Source of the DNA: Mycolicibacterium alvei
GTDB taxonomy: Bacteria; Actinomycetota; Actinomycetes; Mycobacteriales; Mycobacteriaceae
Assembly: GCF_010727325.1 (NCBI RefSeq)
Contig: NZ_AP022565.1
Location: forward strand, 1,488,001 to 1,552,000
DNA length: 64,000 bases
Direction: 5' to 3'
A program made the position numbers and the translations under genes. Positions 45,468 through 55,006 of this stretch are shown piece after piece. The notes under the pieces were generated by a model. It was not told the DNA's origin, did not search any database, and saw nothing but the letters and a program-made list of their open reading frames with translations. How positions within the stretch are numbered: position 1 is the first letter of the stretch; every line of letters starts with the position of its first letter.

Positions 45468-46519
45468 CCGACGACATCCTGCAGGTATCCGGACTCCACA
45501 AGACCTTCAACGGCACCGAGGTGCTGCGCGGAATCGACCTGACGCTGACACCAGGAACCATTACCGCGGTGGTCGGCTCCTCCGGGTGCGGCAAGACCAC
45601 GCTGTTGCGAGTGATCGCCGGCTTTGAATCCCTCGACTCCGGCACCGTGACCATCGGCGGACGCGAGATGGCAAGCCCCACAAACACTGTCGCCCCACAC
45701 CGCCGCGATATCGGCTATGTGGCGCAGGACGGCGCGCTGTTCCCGCACCTGACCGTGGCCGAGAACGTCGCCTACGGCCTGCGCGAGCGCGGTGCCGCGG
45801 CCCGGGCCAGGGTCGGTGAGCTGCTGGGCACAGTGTCCCTGGACGCCTCGTTCGCACAGCGCCGGCCGCATCAGCTGTCCGGCGGCCAGCAACAGCGCGT
45901 CGCACTGGCCCGGGCTCTGGCCCGCCGGCCGGTGGTCATGCTGCTCGACGAGCCGTTCAGCGCCCTGGATACCGGACTGCGCGCGGCCACCCGCAAGTCC
46001 GTGGCCCGGGCGTTGTCCGATACCGGGGTGACCACCCTGATCGTGACGCACGACCAGGAGGAGGCGCTCTCGATCTCGGATCAGGTCGCGGTGATGCGTG
46101 AGGGCAGGTTCACCCAGGTCGGAACACCCGAGCAGGTGTACCGCCAACCCACCGACCGGTTCACCGCCGAGTTCCTCGGGGATTGCATCACGCTGCCCGG
46201 CACCGTCACCTCGGGATGGGCCGACAGTGCACTGGGCCGCGTACCGGTCCAGGCAGGTGCTGCCGACGGTCCGTGCACACTCATCCTGCGGCCCGAACAG
46301 CTTGTGGCTACGGCGATCTCGGACAGTGCGGGTGATGACACGGCCGCCACAGTGGGGACCGTGATCGCCACCGAGTTCCTCGGCCACGACGTCCTGCTCA
46401 CCATCGAGCCGCCGGCAACCGGTGAACCCATCGTCGTGCGTCAGCACAGCCTGAATCCGCCGGCACGCGACACCAAGGTCCGGATCGACGTGCGTGGCAT
46501 CGGGACGGCATTGCCTTGA
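45464..46519 (+). CDS. Ferric-iron ABC transporter ATPase (FbpC-like)
   Basis: A 351-residue ATPase: Walker A GSSGCGKTT, signature LSGGQQQR, Walker B VVMLLDEPFSALD, the H-loop in VTHDQEEALS, and a C-terminal TOBE-type domain (CTLILRPEQLVA). The GTG start overlaps the permease stop and its own stop overlaps the TTG of the adenylation fusion gene by 4 bases, so four genes are chained by translational coupling. Confidence 0.94.
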   Translation: MTDDILQVSGLHKTFNGTEVLRGIDLTLTPGTITAVVGSSGCGKTTLLRVIAGFESLDSGTVTIGGREMASPTNTVAPHRRDIGYVAQDGALFPHLTVAENVAYGLRERGAAARARVGELLGTVSLDASFAQRRPHQLSGGQQQRVALARALARRPVVMLLDEPFSALDTGLRAATRKSVARALSDTGVTTLIVTHDQEEALSISDQVAVMREGRFTQVGTPEQVYRQPTDRFTAEFLGDCITLPGTVTSGWADSALGRVPVQAGAADGPCTLILRPEQLVATAISDSAGDDTAATVGTVIATEFLGHDVLLTIEPPATGEPIVVRQHSLNPPARDTKVRIDVRGIGTALP

Positions 46520-49056
46520 GCCACCTCGTCGAGGCGCTGCGGGCTCACGGTGACAGGATCGCGGTGGTGACCGAGTCCCGACAGGTCAGCTATCGGGCCC
46601 TGGCCGATCTCGTGTCACGCGCCGCGACGGCGTTGGGCCCCGGACGTCGACTCGTTCTGCTCGAGGCCGGCAACAACCTGCACACCCTGGTGCACTACCT
46701 GGGCACACTCGCCGCAGGCCACGTCGCCCTGCCGGTACCCGCGGGCGGCGATCACCGCGCGATCCTGCAGACGTACTCCCCCGATACCGTCGTCGACGCT
46801 GCCCGCATCCGCCACCGGCGCACCCACAGCACGCACCGGCTACACGACGACCTGGCGCTGCTGATGTCCACCTCGGGAAGCACCGGGTCGCCGAAGCTGG
46901 TGCGCCTGTCCTTCACCAATCTGATCAGCAACGCCACCGCCATTGCCGAATACCTCGGGATCACTGAAACCGACCGGGCGGCAACCACCTTGCCGATGTC
47001 GTACTGCTACGGACTGTCGGTGGTCCACAGCCACCTGCTGAGCGGGGCGGGCCTGCTTCTCACCGACCGCTCGGTGCTCGACCACGAATTCTGGGAGATG
47101 TTCACCCGATTCCGGGCCACCACCTTCGCCGGCGTGCCCCATACCTTCGAACTGCTCGACCGCATCGGCTTCGACGCCATGGACCTGCCCCACCTGCGAT
47201 ACGTCACCCAGGCGGGTGGGCGGATGGCGCCCGATCGGGTGCGCCACTTCGCCGAGCTCGGGCAACGCCGGGGCTGGCAACTGTTCGTGATGTACGGAGC
47301 AACCGAGGCAACTGCCCGGATGGCCTACCTGCCACCGGAATCCGCCCTGTCCCACCCCGAATCCATCGGCCGGCCGATCCCCGGTGGCCACCTGTCCATT
47401 CGGCCCGGCGACGGGTGGCCCGACGGTACCGGTGAGCTGGTCTACCGCGGAGCCAACGTGATGCTCGGGTATGCACAGCGTCCCGAGGATCTGTCACTGG
47501 GTGCCACCGTGGCGGAATTGCACACCGGAGACATCGCGCGGCGTACACCCGACGGTCTGTACGAGATCATCGGCCGCAGCGCCCGATTCGTGAAGCTGTT
47601 CGGCCTGCGCATAGACCTGGACCGCCTGCAAGCCTCCCTCGCCGACCGCGGAGTGACGGCCTTGTGCACCGACGACGGCGACGCTCTCGCGGTCGCGGCC
47701 CTGGACGTCGGGAAGACCACCGCAGGCGAGGTGCAACGACTGACGGCCGCCGCGGCCGGTGTGCCGATGGGTGCCGTGAACGCCGTCGTCGTATCCGAAC
47801 TGCCCCGCCTCATCTCAGGTAAGCCCGACTACCCCGCGGTGCGCGAGTTGGCCGCCCATGTCACCGTCGCCGTCACCTCCGACCTCCGGCAGCTGTTCGC
47901 CCAGGTTCTGCATCTCCCTGCCGATTCGATCGACCACGGGGCCAGCTTCGTCGACCTCGGCGGCAACTCGCTGTCCTATGTGGCGATGTCGGTTCGCCTC
48001 GAACGCACCCTGGGCCGACTACCGCAGGACTGGCACCGGATACCCCTGGCTGAACTCGGGTCCGGCCTCGGGCGGAGCCGCACGCCCCGACCGCGACGGT
48101 GGGCGACGGTGGAGACCAGCGTGGCGCTGCGCGCCGCGGCCATCGTGCTCATCGTCGGCTCGCACGCAGAGCTGTTCGCATTGTGGGGCGGAGCGCACAT
48201 CCTGCTCGGGGTGGCCGGGTACAACTTCGGCCGGTTCTGCCTGACGCCGGTGCCACGGTCGACGCGGATACACCACCTACGCAACACGATCGCCTGGATC
48301 GCGGTGCCCTCGATCATGTGGGTCGCGGTCACACTGATCCTCACCGAGGACTACCACGCGTCGAACCTGTTGCTGGCCAACAAGTTTCTCGGACCGCACG
48401 ACAGCATGACCGCCGGACGGTTGTGGTTCGTCGAAGTGCTGTTCTGGATCCTGGTGGCGCTGACCGCAGTGTGCGCGCTGCCGGCCACGGATCGTTGGGA
48501 GCGACGCCGCCCCTTTGCGGTCGCCGCGGCTTTCCTGGCATTCGGACTGGTATTGCGCTACGACCTACCCGGTTTCGGGCTGGGTCGCGAAGCCTGGTTC
48601 ACCGTGTTGGCGTTCTGGTTCTTCGCGGCTGGGTGGGCGGCGGCCAAGGCTACCGCCACCTGGCAACGGTTCATCGTCACCGCCGTTCTGATGGTCGGCG
48701 TGCACGGCTACTTCGGCAACACCGGCCGGGAGACCCTGGTAATGGCCGGGTTTGCGTTGTTGATCTGGCTGCCTGCCGTGCGTTGTCCCGTGGTGGTGGC
48801 AGCCGGTTGCGGGGTGCTGGCCGAAGCGTCGCTGTACACCTACCTGACCCACTACCAGATCTACCCGCTGTTCGGTGACCACCGGGTGCTCGGTGTGCTG
48901 GCCGCGCTGGCCTTCGGCGTGACGCTCACCTACCTCGCCAACGCAACTCGGACCCGGCTGGCTCGACGGGGAGGATCACGCCGGATCGCGGTCGGCGACC
49001 AGCCCCTCCTGTGCCAGGGTCGCGGCGACCGCACCGTCGGCGCGCAGCAGACTTGA
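46516..49056 (+). CDS. Adenylation domain - acyl carrier domain - acyltransferase-3-like membrane domain fusion
   Basis: An 846-residue fusion. Residues about 1-440 are an ANL adenylation domain (STSGSTGSPK near 118, MYGATEATAR, TGDIARR, ISGKPDY with catalytic Lys436). Residues about 450-520 are a carrier domain with DLGGNSLSY, where Ser485 is the phosphopantetheine site. From about 535 there are 8-10 membrane helices whose start (VALRAAAIVLIVGSHAELFALWGG, GVAGYNFGRF) resembles acyltransferase-3/OafA enzymes. The layout parallels DltA-DltC-plus-membrane acyltransferase in one chain: activate, load on the carrier, transfer across or onto the envelope. It begins at TTG within the ATPase stop. 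The last 81 bases overlap the convergent thioesterase. Confidence 0.85.
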   Translation: MSHLVEALRAHGDRIAVVTESRQVSYRALADLVSRAATALGPGRRLVLLEAGNNLHTLVHYLGTLAAGHVALPVPAGGDHRAILQTYSPDTVVDAARIRHRRTHSTHRLHDDLALLMSTSGSTGSPKLVRLSFTNLISNATAIAEYLGITETDRAATTLPMSYCYGLSVVHSHLLSGAGLLLTDRSVLDHEFWEMFTRFRATTFAGVPHTFELLDRIGFDAMDLPHLRYVTQAGGRMAPDRVRHFAELGQRRGWQLFVMYGATEATARMAYLPPESALSHPESIGRPIPGGHLSIRPGDGWPDGTGELVYRGANVMLGYAQRPEDLSLGATVAELHTGDIARRTPDGLYEIIGRSARFVKLFGLRIDLDRLQASLADRGVTALCTDDGDALAVAALDVGKTTAGEVQRLTAAAAGVPMGAVNAVVVSELPRLISGKPDYPAVRELAAHVTVAVTSDLRQLFAQVLHLPADSIDHGASFVDLGGNSLSYVAMSVRLERTLGRLPQDWHRIPLAELGSGLGRSRTPRPRRWATVETSVALRAAAIVLIVGSHAELFALWGGAHILLGVAGYNFGRFCLTPVPRSTRIHHLRNTIAWIAVPSIMWVAVTLILTEDYHASNLLLANKFLGPHDSMTAGRLWFVEVLFWILVALTAVCALPATDRWERRRPFAVAAAFLAFGLVLRYDLPGFGLGREAWFTVLAFWFFAAGWAAAKATATWQRFIVTAVLMVGVHGYFGNTGRETLVMAGFALLIWLPAVRCPVVVAAGCGVLAEASLYTYLTHYQIYPLFGDHRVLGVLAALAFGVTLTYLANATRTRLARRGGSRRIAVGDQPLLCQGRGDRTVGAQQT

Positions 49057-49782
49057 CGTGATCAGCCCGCGTCCCCGTGCGGCAGCCGGTGAACGCGACT
49101 CCAGCAGATTCCACTCCCCGGCGTGTATCGGGCGGTGAAACCAGATCGACGAATCGGTGGTGCCACTGCGGTGACTGCGCGACCGCATGCTGTGCCCGTG
49201 TACCGCCAGCGCCGGATCGATTCCGTAGAGGTCGGTGATGTAGACCGCGATGAGCGTGTGCACCAACGGATCCTCGGGCAGGTCGGTGGTGACGCGCCAC
49301 CACATCCGGCGTACGAACTCCTCGCCCTCCCCGTCGTCGGCGATGCGGATGTCGAACTCGTCGAGCGGTAGGGACGGCGCCGGGCCGGGCGGGCCGGTGC
49401 ACGGAAGCACCTCGGGATCGTGCGGCATCGCACCCAACCCGTGTTCGGGCCCGGGCAGTGCCGTCGCGAACGACACCGTGGCCGTCGTCAACATGCGGCC
49501 GTGCTCAAAAGATTCGACCCGCCGCGCCGAGGCGGTGCGCCCGTCGTACACACGGTGCACGTGGTGCTCGACCGCTTCGCCGGCGTCCCCGCCGCGCAGA
49601 AACTGAAGGTGCATGTTGGTGGGCGACCGGTCATCACCGACGGTGCGACAGGCGGCCGCCAGGCTCTGCGCGGCCAGCAGACCGCCGTACGCCCGCTTGC
49701 CGGTCGGACCGCTGGCCTGCCCGGTGAAGACGTCACCGTCTGGGTGCGCCCGCACGTCCGACAGCGACAGCAGGGTGCTCAT
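48976..49782 (-). CDS. Acyl-CoA thioesterase II (TesB-like)
   Basis: A 268-residue double-hotdog thioesterase with the TesB pattern (SGPTGKRAYGGLLAAQSLAAA, FLRGGDAGEAVEHHVHRVYDGRTASARRV, then SIWFHRPIHAGEWNLLESRSPAAARGRGL). It hydrolyses medium- or long-chain acyl-CoA. ATG 49782 overlaps the CoA-transferase stop by 4 bases, so it is the third gene of the E1 / CoA-transferase / thioesterase operon. Its 3' end overlaps the convergent adenylation fusion by 81 bases. Confidence 0.9.
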   Translation of the reverse strand: MSTLLSLSDVRAHPDGDVFTGQASGPTGKRAYGGLLAAQSLAAACRTVGDDRSPTNMHLQFLRGGDAGEAVEHHVHRVYDGRTASARRVESFEHGRMLTTATVSFATALPGPEHGLGAMPHDPEVLPCTGPPGPAPSLPLDEFDIRIADDGEGEEFVRRMWWRVTTDLPEDPLVHTLIAVYITDLYGIDPALAVHGHSMRSRSHRSGTTDSSIWFHRPIHAGEWNLLESRSPAAARGRGLITSSLLRADGAVAATLAQEGLVADRDPA

Positions 49783-51008
49783 TGAGCGTCGGTCCCCGTT
49801 GCGACGGTGCCGCATTCGGTCAGGGCCGCGATCTCGTCGGCACTGAGCCCGAGGCGCTCGGCCAGCACCGAGGTGGTGTCGTCGCCGAGTGCGGGCGCAG
49901 GTACCGCGGGCGGATACATCCCGCCGATCGACACCGGCAGGCCCGGCGCCAGATAGGTGCCGATGCGGGGTTGCTCCAACGCAGTGAACAGCGGGTTCCC
50001 CACCACCCGGTCGTTGACGGCGACCTCAGCGAAGCTGCGGTACCGCTCCCACAGCACCGAGGTACCCGAGAGCGCTGCGCTGATCTCGTCGGCGGTGTGC
50101 TCGGAGAACCAAAGCGTGAACAGTCCGGTCAGGGCATCGCGGTGGGTGTAGCGCTGACCTTCGTCGCTGAAGTCGGCACCGAACGCATCGGCAAGGGCGG
50201 CAACGGCTTTGGTGGTACCGGTGACCTCGGTGAGGTCACGGAAATGCCGGCCGGTGAGCGCCACCAGCATGAACCCTACGCCGTCGCTGCTGGTGAAGTT
50301 CTGCCCGTAGGTACCGTACAGCGCGTTGCCGAGGCGTTCCCGACCGGCTCCGTTGACCATCACCTCGGTCAGGAATCCGAGATTGCCCGCGGTAGCGAGG
50401 GCGACGTTCTCCAGCGGGATGCTGATCTGCGCGCCCGCACCGGTGGAATCACGTTGGCGCAGTGCAGCACTGACCGCCAGTGCCACATACAGTCCACAGC
50501 TGACATCCCAGGCCGGCAGTACGTGGTTGACCGGGGTGGCCAACTGCGCAGGCCCCGTCACCATGGGAAAACCCAACCCGGCGTTGACGGTGTAGTCCAC
50601 CCCGGTACCACCGTCCGCGCGGCCGGACACCTCGACGTGGATCAGGTCGGGCCGCACCCTCGCCAGCTCGTCATACGAATGCCATTGCCGTCCCACTACA
50701 TTCGTGATCAACACCCCGGATTCGGCGATCAGTCGCTGCACCAGCTGCTGACCTTCCGGCGAGCGCATGTCGGCAGCCACCGAACGCTTGCCCTTGTTCA
50801 GCCCGGCCCAGTAGATGCTGTCGCCGCCGTCGGTCAATGGCCAGCGGTGATAGTCGGCGGCACCCCCGATCGGATCGACCCGCACCACCTCGGCGCCCAA
50901 CTGCGCCAGGGTCATCCCAGCCAGCGGCACCGCGACGAAACTGGAGATCTCGATGATCCGCACCCCAGCCAACGGGCGGGTCGGGTCCGGCGTTGCAGAT
51001 TCGGCCAT
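49779..51008 (-). CDS. CaiB/BaiF family III CoA-transferase (second in window)
   Basis: A 409-residue family III CoA-transferase, distinct from the one at 2400. The N terminus VRIIEISSFVAVPLAGMTLAQLGAEVVRVDP is typical, and Asp168 in AWDVSCG fits the catalytic Asp. ATG 51008 is used; ATG 51017 is possible. It is placed between a fused 2-oxoacid dehydrogenase E1 and a thioesterase, suggesting acyl-CoA handling in a branched-chain or hydroxy-acid degradation route. Confidence 0.9.
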   Translation of the reverse strand: MAESATPDPTRPLAGVRIIEISSFVAVPLAGMTLAQLGAEVVRVDPIGGAADYHRWPLTDGGDSIYWAGLNKGKRSVAADMRSPEGQQLVQRLIAESGVLITNVVGRQWHSYDELARVRPDLIHVEVSGRADGGTGVDYTVNAGLGFPMVTGPAQLATPVNHVLPAWDVSCGLYVALAVSAALRQRDSTGAGAQISIPLENVALATAGNLGFLTEVMVNGAGRERLGNALYGTYGQNFTSSDGVGFMLVALTGRHFRDLTEVTGTTKAVAALADAFGADFSDEGQRYTHRDALTGLFTLWFSEHTADEISAALSGTSVLWERYRSFAEVAVNDRVVGNPLFTALEQPRIGTYLAPGLPVSIGGMYPPAVPAPALGDDTTSVLAERLGLSADEIAALTECGTVATGTDAQ

Positions 51009-51018
51009 GGGAGTCAAG

Positions 51019-53163
51019 CTATCGTGCGCCCACCAATTTCATCGCACCGGCCTCGACGGTGTCCTCACACAACAGCACCTGCCGCGCGGCGTCACCCAGC
51101 GGGATGAAGCTGTCGGCACTGGCCACCCGCTGCACCCGGCCGGTGTAGCCGTGATCGGTGAGTTCAGCCAGCACACCCTCGCCCACACCCCCGGTGCGGC
51201 GGGTCTCGTCGACGATCAGCACCCGCCCGGTCGCATCCGCCTCGCGCAGCATGTCCTCGACCGGCAACGGCGACAGCCAGCGCAGATCCACCACCCGGGT
51301 GCCGATCCCGACCTGCTCCAGACGACGGGCCACCCGCAGGCTCATCCACAATCCGTTGCCGAAGGTCAGGATGGTCAGGTCGTCCCCGCCGCCGTAGGTG
51401 CGGGCCCGACCGATCTGCACGGGCAGACTCGGGTAGCGCGCCAACCACTGCTCATCGCCGTCGGCGTACAGGTCCTTGGTGTGATAAAGCGCAATCGGCT
51501 CGAGGTAAATACACACGACGCCAGCGCCTTTGGCTGCGACGACGCAGGTGTGCAGCATGGCTGCGGCATCGTCGGGCCGGGACGGGGAGGCGATGACCAC
51601 GCCGGGAATGTCACGGATCGCCGCGATCGAGTCGTCGTTGTGGAAGTGACCGCCGAAACCCTTCTGGTAGCCGTAGCCCGCGACCCGCACCACCATCGGG
51701 TTGCGGTACTGGCGGTTGGAGAAGAACGGCAGCGTGGCTCCCTCCCCGCGGATCTGGTCGGCGGCGTTGTGCAGGTAGGCCAGGTACTGGATCTCCGGGA
51801 TCGGCATCAGGCCCGAGACACCCGCGCCCAGCGCCAGTCCGAGGATGGTCTGTTCGTCGAGCAGGGTGTCGAACACCCGCGCGGCTCCGGCGCCGGCCTG
51901 TAGGCCGCGGGTCACCCCGTAGACACCGCCCTTGCGGGCGATGTCCTCACCGAACACGATCGCCTCCGGATGCGCCTGCAGGACCTCCCGCAGCCCCCGG
52001 TTGATGGCAAGCGCCAGGGTCAGCGGCGCACTGTCCGACTCACCCCGGACGGCGACGCGGACCGCCCTGGCTTCGTCGAGTCCGTCGCGCAGTGGCCGCA
52101 TGACAGCCGGGGCGCTGCCCAACTGCGGACTCACACCCACCTCACGGGCCAGGTCCATCACCTGCGCACGTTTGGCCTCATAGTGTTCCAGCACCTGTTC
52201 TGGCGTCAGGATTCCTTGGGCCACAAGCATTCTTGCGGTATTGAGCACCGGGTCACGTTCATAATCGGCAACGATGTCGGAGGGCCGTCGGTAGGCCTGC
52301 TCGTAGTCGGACCCGGCATGCCCCATCAGACGCACTGTGCGCAGGTGCAGAAATGCGGGTTTGCGTTCGCCACGAACCCAATCGGCCGCGGCCTGTGCGG
52401 TGTCGAATGCGTCGACGAGGTCGCAGCCATCGGCGGCGAAGTACCGCAGCCCCTCTCGATTGCCGTAGGAGCGGGCGATCCAACCGCGCGGCGTCGGCGT
52501 GCTGATGCCGATGCCGTTGTCCTCGCACACGAACAGCAGCGGCATCGGCAGACCTTGGTAGGAGGCGTGCAGGGACGCGTTGACCGCACCGACGGCGGTG
52601 GAGTGATTGGCCGAGGCGTCGCCGAAGCTGCACACCGTGACCGCATCCTCCGGCCATGGGCAGGCCACCCCGAGCTTGCGGGTGCGCGCGATCGAGAAGG
52701 CCACCCCGACCGAACGTGGCAGATGCGAGGCGATGGTGGAGGTCTGAGGAATGATGTTCAGGTCGTGACGGCCGAACACCTTGTGTCGCCCGCCGGAGAT
52801 CGGCTCGGCGGTGGCCGCCACCAACCCGAGCAGCACATCACGCAGCGGATCGGAGCCGTCGACCTGCGCGGCGCGGGCCAGGTAGAAGCCGCCCGACCGG
52901 TAGTGCAGCAGCGCCGGATCGCTGGGGCGCAGCGCCGCGGCGACGGCGGCATTGCCCTCGTGCCCCGACGATCCGATGGTGTAGAAGCCCTGCCCCTGCG
53001 AACGCAGCCACCGGGCGGCCAGGTCCAGATGCCTGCTTCCCAGCTGAGCATCGAAGAGCGCCAGGGGATTCAGCACATTCAACGCGGGGACATCCCCCGC
53101 GCCCGGCGCAGTGAGCGCAGATACCGTCGCGGTGAAGTACGCGTCGATGGGCTCGAGGGTCAT
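51019..53163 (-). CDS. 2-oxoacid dehydrogenase E1, alpha and beta subunits fused
   Basis: A 714-residue thiamine-diphosphate enzyme with the alpha (E1a, about 1-360) and beta (E1b, about 380-714) chains of branched-chain-type 2-oxoacid dehydrogenases in one polypeptide. The ThDP motif is GDASANHSTAVGAVNASLH...EDNGIG in the alpha part; the beta part starts TLALAINRGLREVLQAHPEAIVFGEDIARKG. ATG 53163 is chosen because the preceding codons are in a non-coding-like region. No E2 or E3 gene is near, so those must come from elsewhere. It heads the CoA-transferase/thioesterase operon. Confidence 0.9.
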   Translation of the reverse strand: MTLEPIDAYFTATVSALTAPGAGDVPALNVLNPLALFDAQLGSRHLDLAARWLRSQGQGFYTIGSSGHEGNAAVAAALRPSDPALLHYRSGGFYLARAAQVDGSDPLRDVLLGLVAATAEPISGGRHKVFGRHDLNIIPQTSTIASHLPRSVGVAFSIARTRKLGVACPWPEDAVTVCSFGDASANHSTAVGAVNASLHASYQGLPMPLLFVCEDNGIGISTPTPRGWIARSYGNREGLRYFAADGCDLVDAFDTAQAAADWVRGERKPAFLHLRTVRLMGHAGSDYEQAYRRPSDIVADYERDPVLNTARMLVAQGILTPEQVLEHYEAKRAQVMDLAREVGVSPQLGSAPAVMRPLRDGLDEARAVRVAVRGESDSAPLTLALAINRGLREVLQAHPEAIVFGEDIARKGGVYGVTRGLQAGAGAARVFDTLLDEQTILGLALGAGVSGLMPIPEIQYLAYLHNAADQIRGEGATLPFFSNRQYRNPMVVRVAGYGYQKGFGGHFHNDDSIAAIRDIPGVVIASPSRPDDAAAMLHTCVVAAKGAGVVCIYLEPIALYHTKDLYADGDEQWLARYPSLPVQIGRARTYGGGDDLTILTFGNGLWMSLRVARRLEQVGIGTRVVDLRWLSPLPVEDMLREADATGRVLIVDETRRTGGVGEGVLAELTDHGYTGRVQRVASADSFIPLGDAARQVLLCEDTVEAGAMKLVGAR

Positions 53164-53330
53164 CTCAGATCCGCTCGATCGCCTCGGCAATCGACGGCAG
53201 GATCCGGCTGGGCGGGTGAACGCACCGGTCCAGTGTCCCAATTTGCACTGCGGATCAGGCGCCAACGGAGTTATCCACAGGGCGTCGCAAGCCCATGGCC
53301 GTCAGGCTCTGGTGCCAATACGATGGGGCG

Positions 53331-53576
53331 ATGGCAGCGCTGGAGGACCTCGAAGCCCGGGTGGCTGCCCTGGAGGCTGACCGCTTCGACTACCGCGCAG
53401 TTCTGGCCGCCGTCAATGCCCTCGGCGCCAATCAGCGTGAGCACGGAACGCGGCTCACCTCGGTCGAGCGTGAACTCACGGATTTCCGTCAGGAGACCCG
53501 GGCCAGGCTGCGCTCGGTCGACGAGCACCTGGCCGAGATCAAAGACCTCATCATTGATCGCGACACCGGGCGATAA
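53331..53576 (+). CDS. Small coiled-coil hypothetical protein
   Basis: An 81-residue protein with continuous heptad character (LEDLEARVAALEADRFDY ... ELTDFRQETRARLRSVDEHLAEIKDLI), so a long helical coiled coil is likely. ATG 53331 is used; ATG 53295 would add 12 residues. It stands alone between divergent and convergent neighbours. No function can be assigned; such short coiled coils are common next to phage-like or regulatory genes but no such context exists here. Confidence 0.65.
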   Translation: MAALEDLEARVAALEADRFDYRAVLAAVNALGANQREHGTRLTSVERELTDFRQETRARLRSVDEHLAEIKDLIIDRDTGR

Positions 53577-53607
53577 CACCGCGGAATTTCACCGAAGGCG
53601 GTGAAGG

Positions 53608-54993
53608 TCAGCGCGCGTGCTGGTCCGCGACGTCGAACGCCTTGTCCAGGATCGCCAGACCCTCGCGCGCTTCTTCTGCGGTGACGTTGCACGGCGGCAC
53701 CACGTGGATGCGGTTGTAGTTGGCGAACGGCAGCAGGCCGTTGGCCTTGCAGGCACCGATCACGGCGGCCATCGCCGGGCTGGTGCCACCGTAGGGCGCC
53801 AACGGTTCGCGGGTCTGCTGATCGGCGACCAGTTCGACGGCCCAGAACACACCCGCACCGCGGACCTCACCGATACTGCGGTGCTTGGCCGCCAACTCGG
53901 CCAGGCCGGGCGCGAGCACCTCGGACCCGATCTCGGCCGCGTTCTCGACCATGCCTTCGTCGGCCATCGCGTTGATGGTGGCGACCGCGGCCGCGGTGGC
54001 CAGCGGATGTCCGGAGTAGGTCAGCCCGCCCGGATACGTGCGATGTGCGAACGTCTCGTAGATGGCCGGGCTGATCGCCACACCGCCGAGCGGCACGTAA
54101 CCGGAGTTGACGCCCTTGGCAAACGTCAGCAGATCGGGGACGACGTCGAAGTGGTTGATGGAGAACCACTTTCCGCTGCGGCCGAAGCCAGCCATCACCT
54201 CGTCGGCGATGAAGACGATGCCGTAGCGATCACAGATCTCGCGCACCCCGGCGATGTACCCGGGCGGCGGCACCATGATGCCGGCGGTGCCGGGAATCGA
54301 CTCCAGGATGATCGCGGCGATGGTCGACGGCCCCTCCAGGCGCACCACCTCGTCAAGATGGGCCAGGGCACGTTCGGTCTCCTCGGCCTCGGTGGTGGCG
54401 TGGAACTGCGAGCGATACAGGAACGGCCCGAAGAAGCGCACCACCCCGCTGTTGCCGTAGTCGTTGGACCAGCGCCGCGGGTCACCGGTGAGGTTGACCG
54501 CGGTGTCGGTGCCGCCGTGATACGAGCGGTACCGCGAGAGCACCTTGTAGCGCCCGGTGTGCAGGCGGGCCATGCGCACCGCATGTTCGACGGCATCGGC
54601 GCCGGCGTTGGTGAAGAACACCTTGTTCAGGTCACCGGGCGTGCGTTCGGCGATCAACCGGGCGGCCTCCGAGCGGGCCGCATTGGCGTACTGCGGGGCC
54701 ACCGTGCACAGCTTGGCTGCCTGCTCGGCAATGGCGGCCACGACCTTGGGGTGCTGGTGACCGATATTGGTGTTGACCAGCTGGGAGGAGAAGTCGAGCA
54801 GGCGGTTGCCGTCGCCGTCCCACACGTACGAGCCCTGCGCGGCGGTGATCGTCATCGGCGAGATTTCCTCCTGCGCCGACCAGGAATGGAACACATGTGC
54901 GCGGTCGAGTTCATAGGCCCGCGCGGCCTCGGCCTTCGCCGCCTCGACGGTCAATCCGTTGGGCAGCGCGGCGGACTCTTCAACAACAGTCAT
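53608..54993 (-). CDS. Class III PLP aminotransferase (beta-alanine/omega-amino acid type)
   Basis: A 461-residue class III aminotransferase with the conserved TNAGADAVEHAVRMAR, FIADEVMAGFGRSG (PLP-ring Asp) and the Schiff-base Lys293 in TFAKGVNSGY. ATG 54993 is used; the longer open frame runs back into mmsA. Next to MmsA this fits conversion of beta-alanine (or a similar omega-amino acid) to a semialdehyde that MmsA then oxidises to acetyl- or propionyl-CoA. It is downstream of mmsA by 13 bp and under the divergent PucR regulator. Confidence 0.9.
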   Translation of the reverse strand: MTVVEESAALPNGLTVEAAKAEAARAYELDRAHVFHSWSAQEEISPMTITAAQGSYVWDGDGNRLLDFSSQLVNTNIGHQHPKVVAAIAEQAAKLCTVAPQYANAARSEAARLIAERTPGDLNKVFFTNAGADAVEHAVRMARLHTGRYKVLSRYRSYHGGTDTAVNLTGDPRRWSNDYGNSGVVRFFGPFLYRSQFHATTEAEETERALAHLDEVVRLEGPSTIAAIILESIPGTAGIMVPPPGYIAGVREICDRYGIVFIADEVMAGFGRSGKWFSINHFDVVPDLLTFAKGVNSGYVPLGGVAISPAIYETFAHRTYPGGLTYSGHPLATAAAVATINAMADEGMVENAAEIGSEVLAPGLAELAAKHRSIGEVRGAGVFWAVELVADQQTREPLAPYGGTSPAMAAVIGACKANGLLPFANYNRIHVVPPCNVTAEEAREGLAILDKAFDVADQHAR

Positions 54994-55006
54994 GGGTGCG
55001 ATTCTC

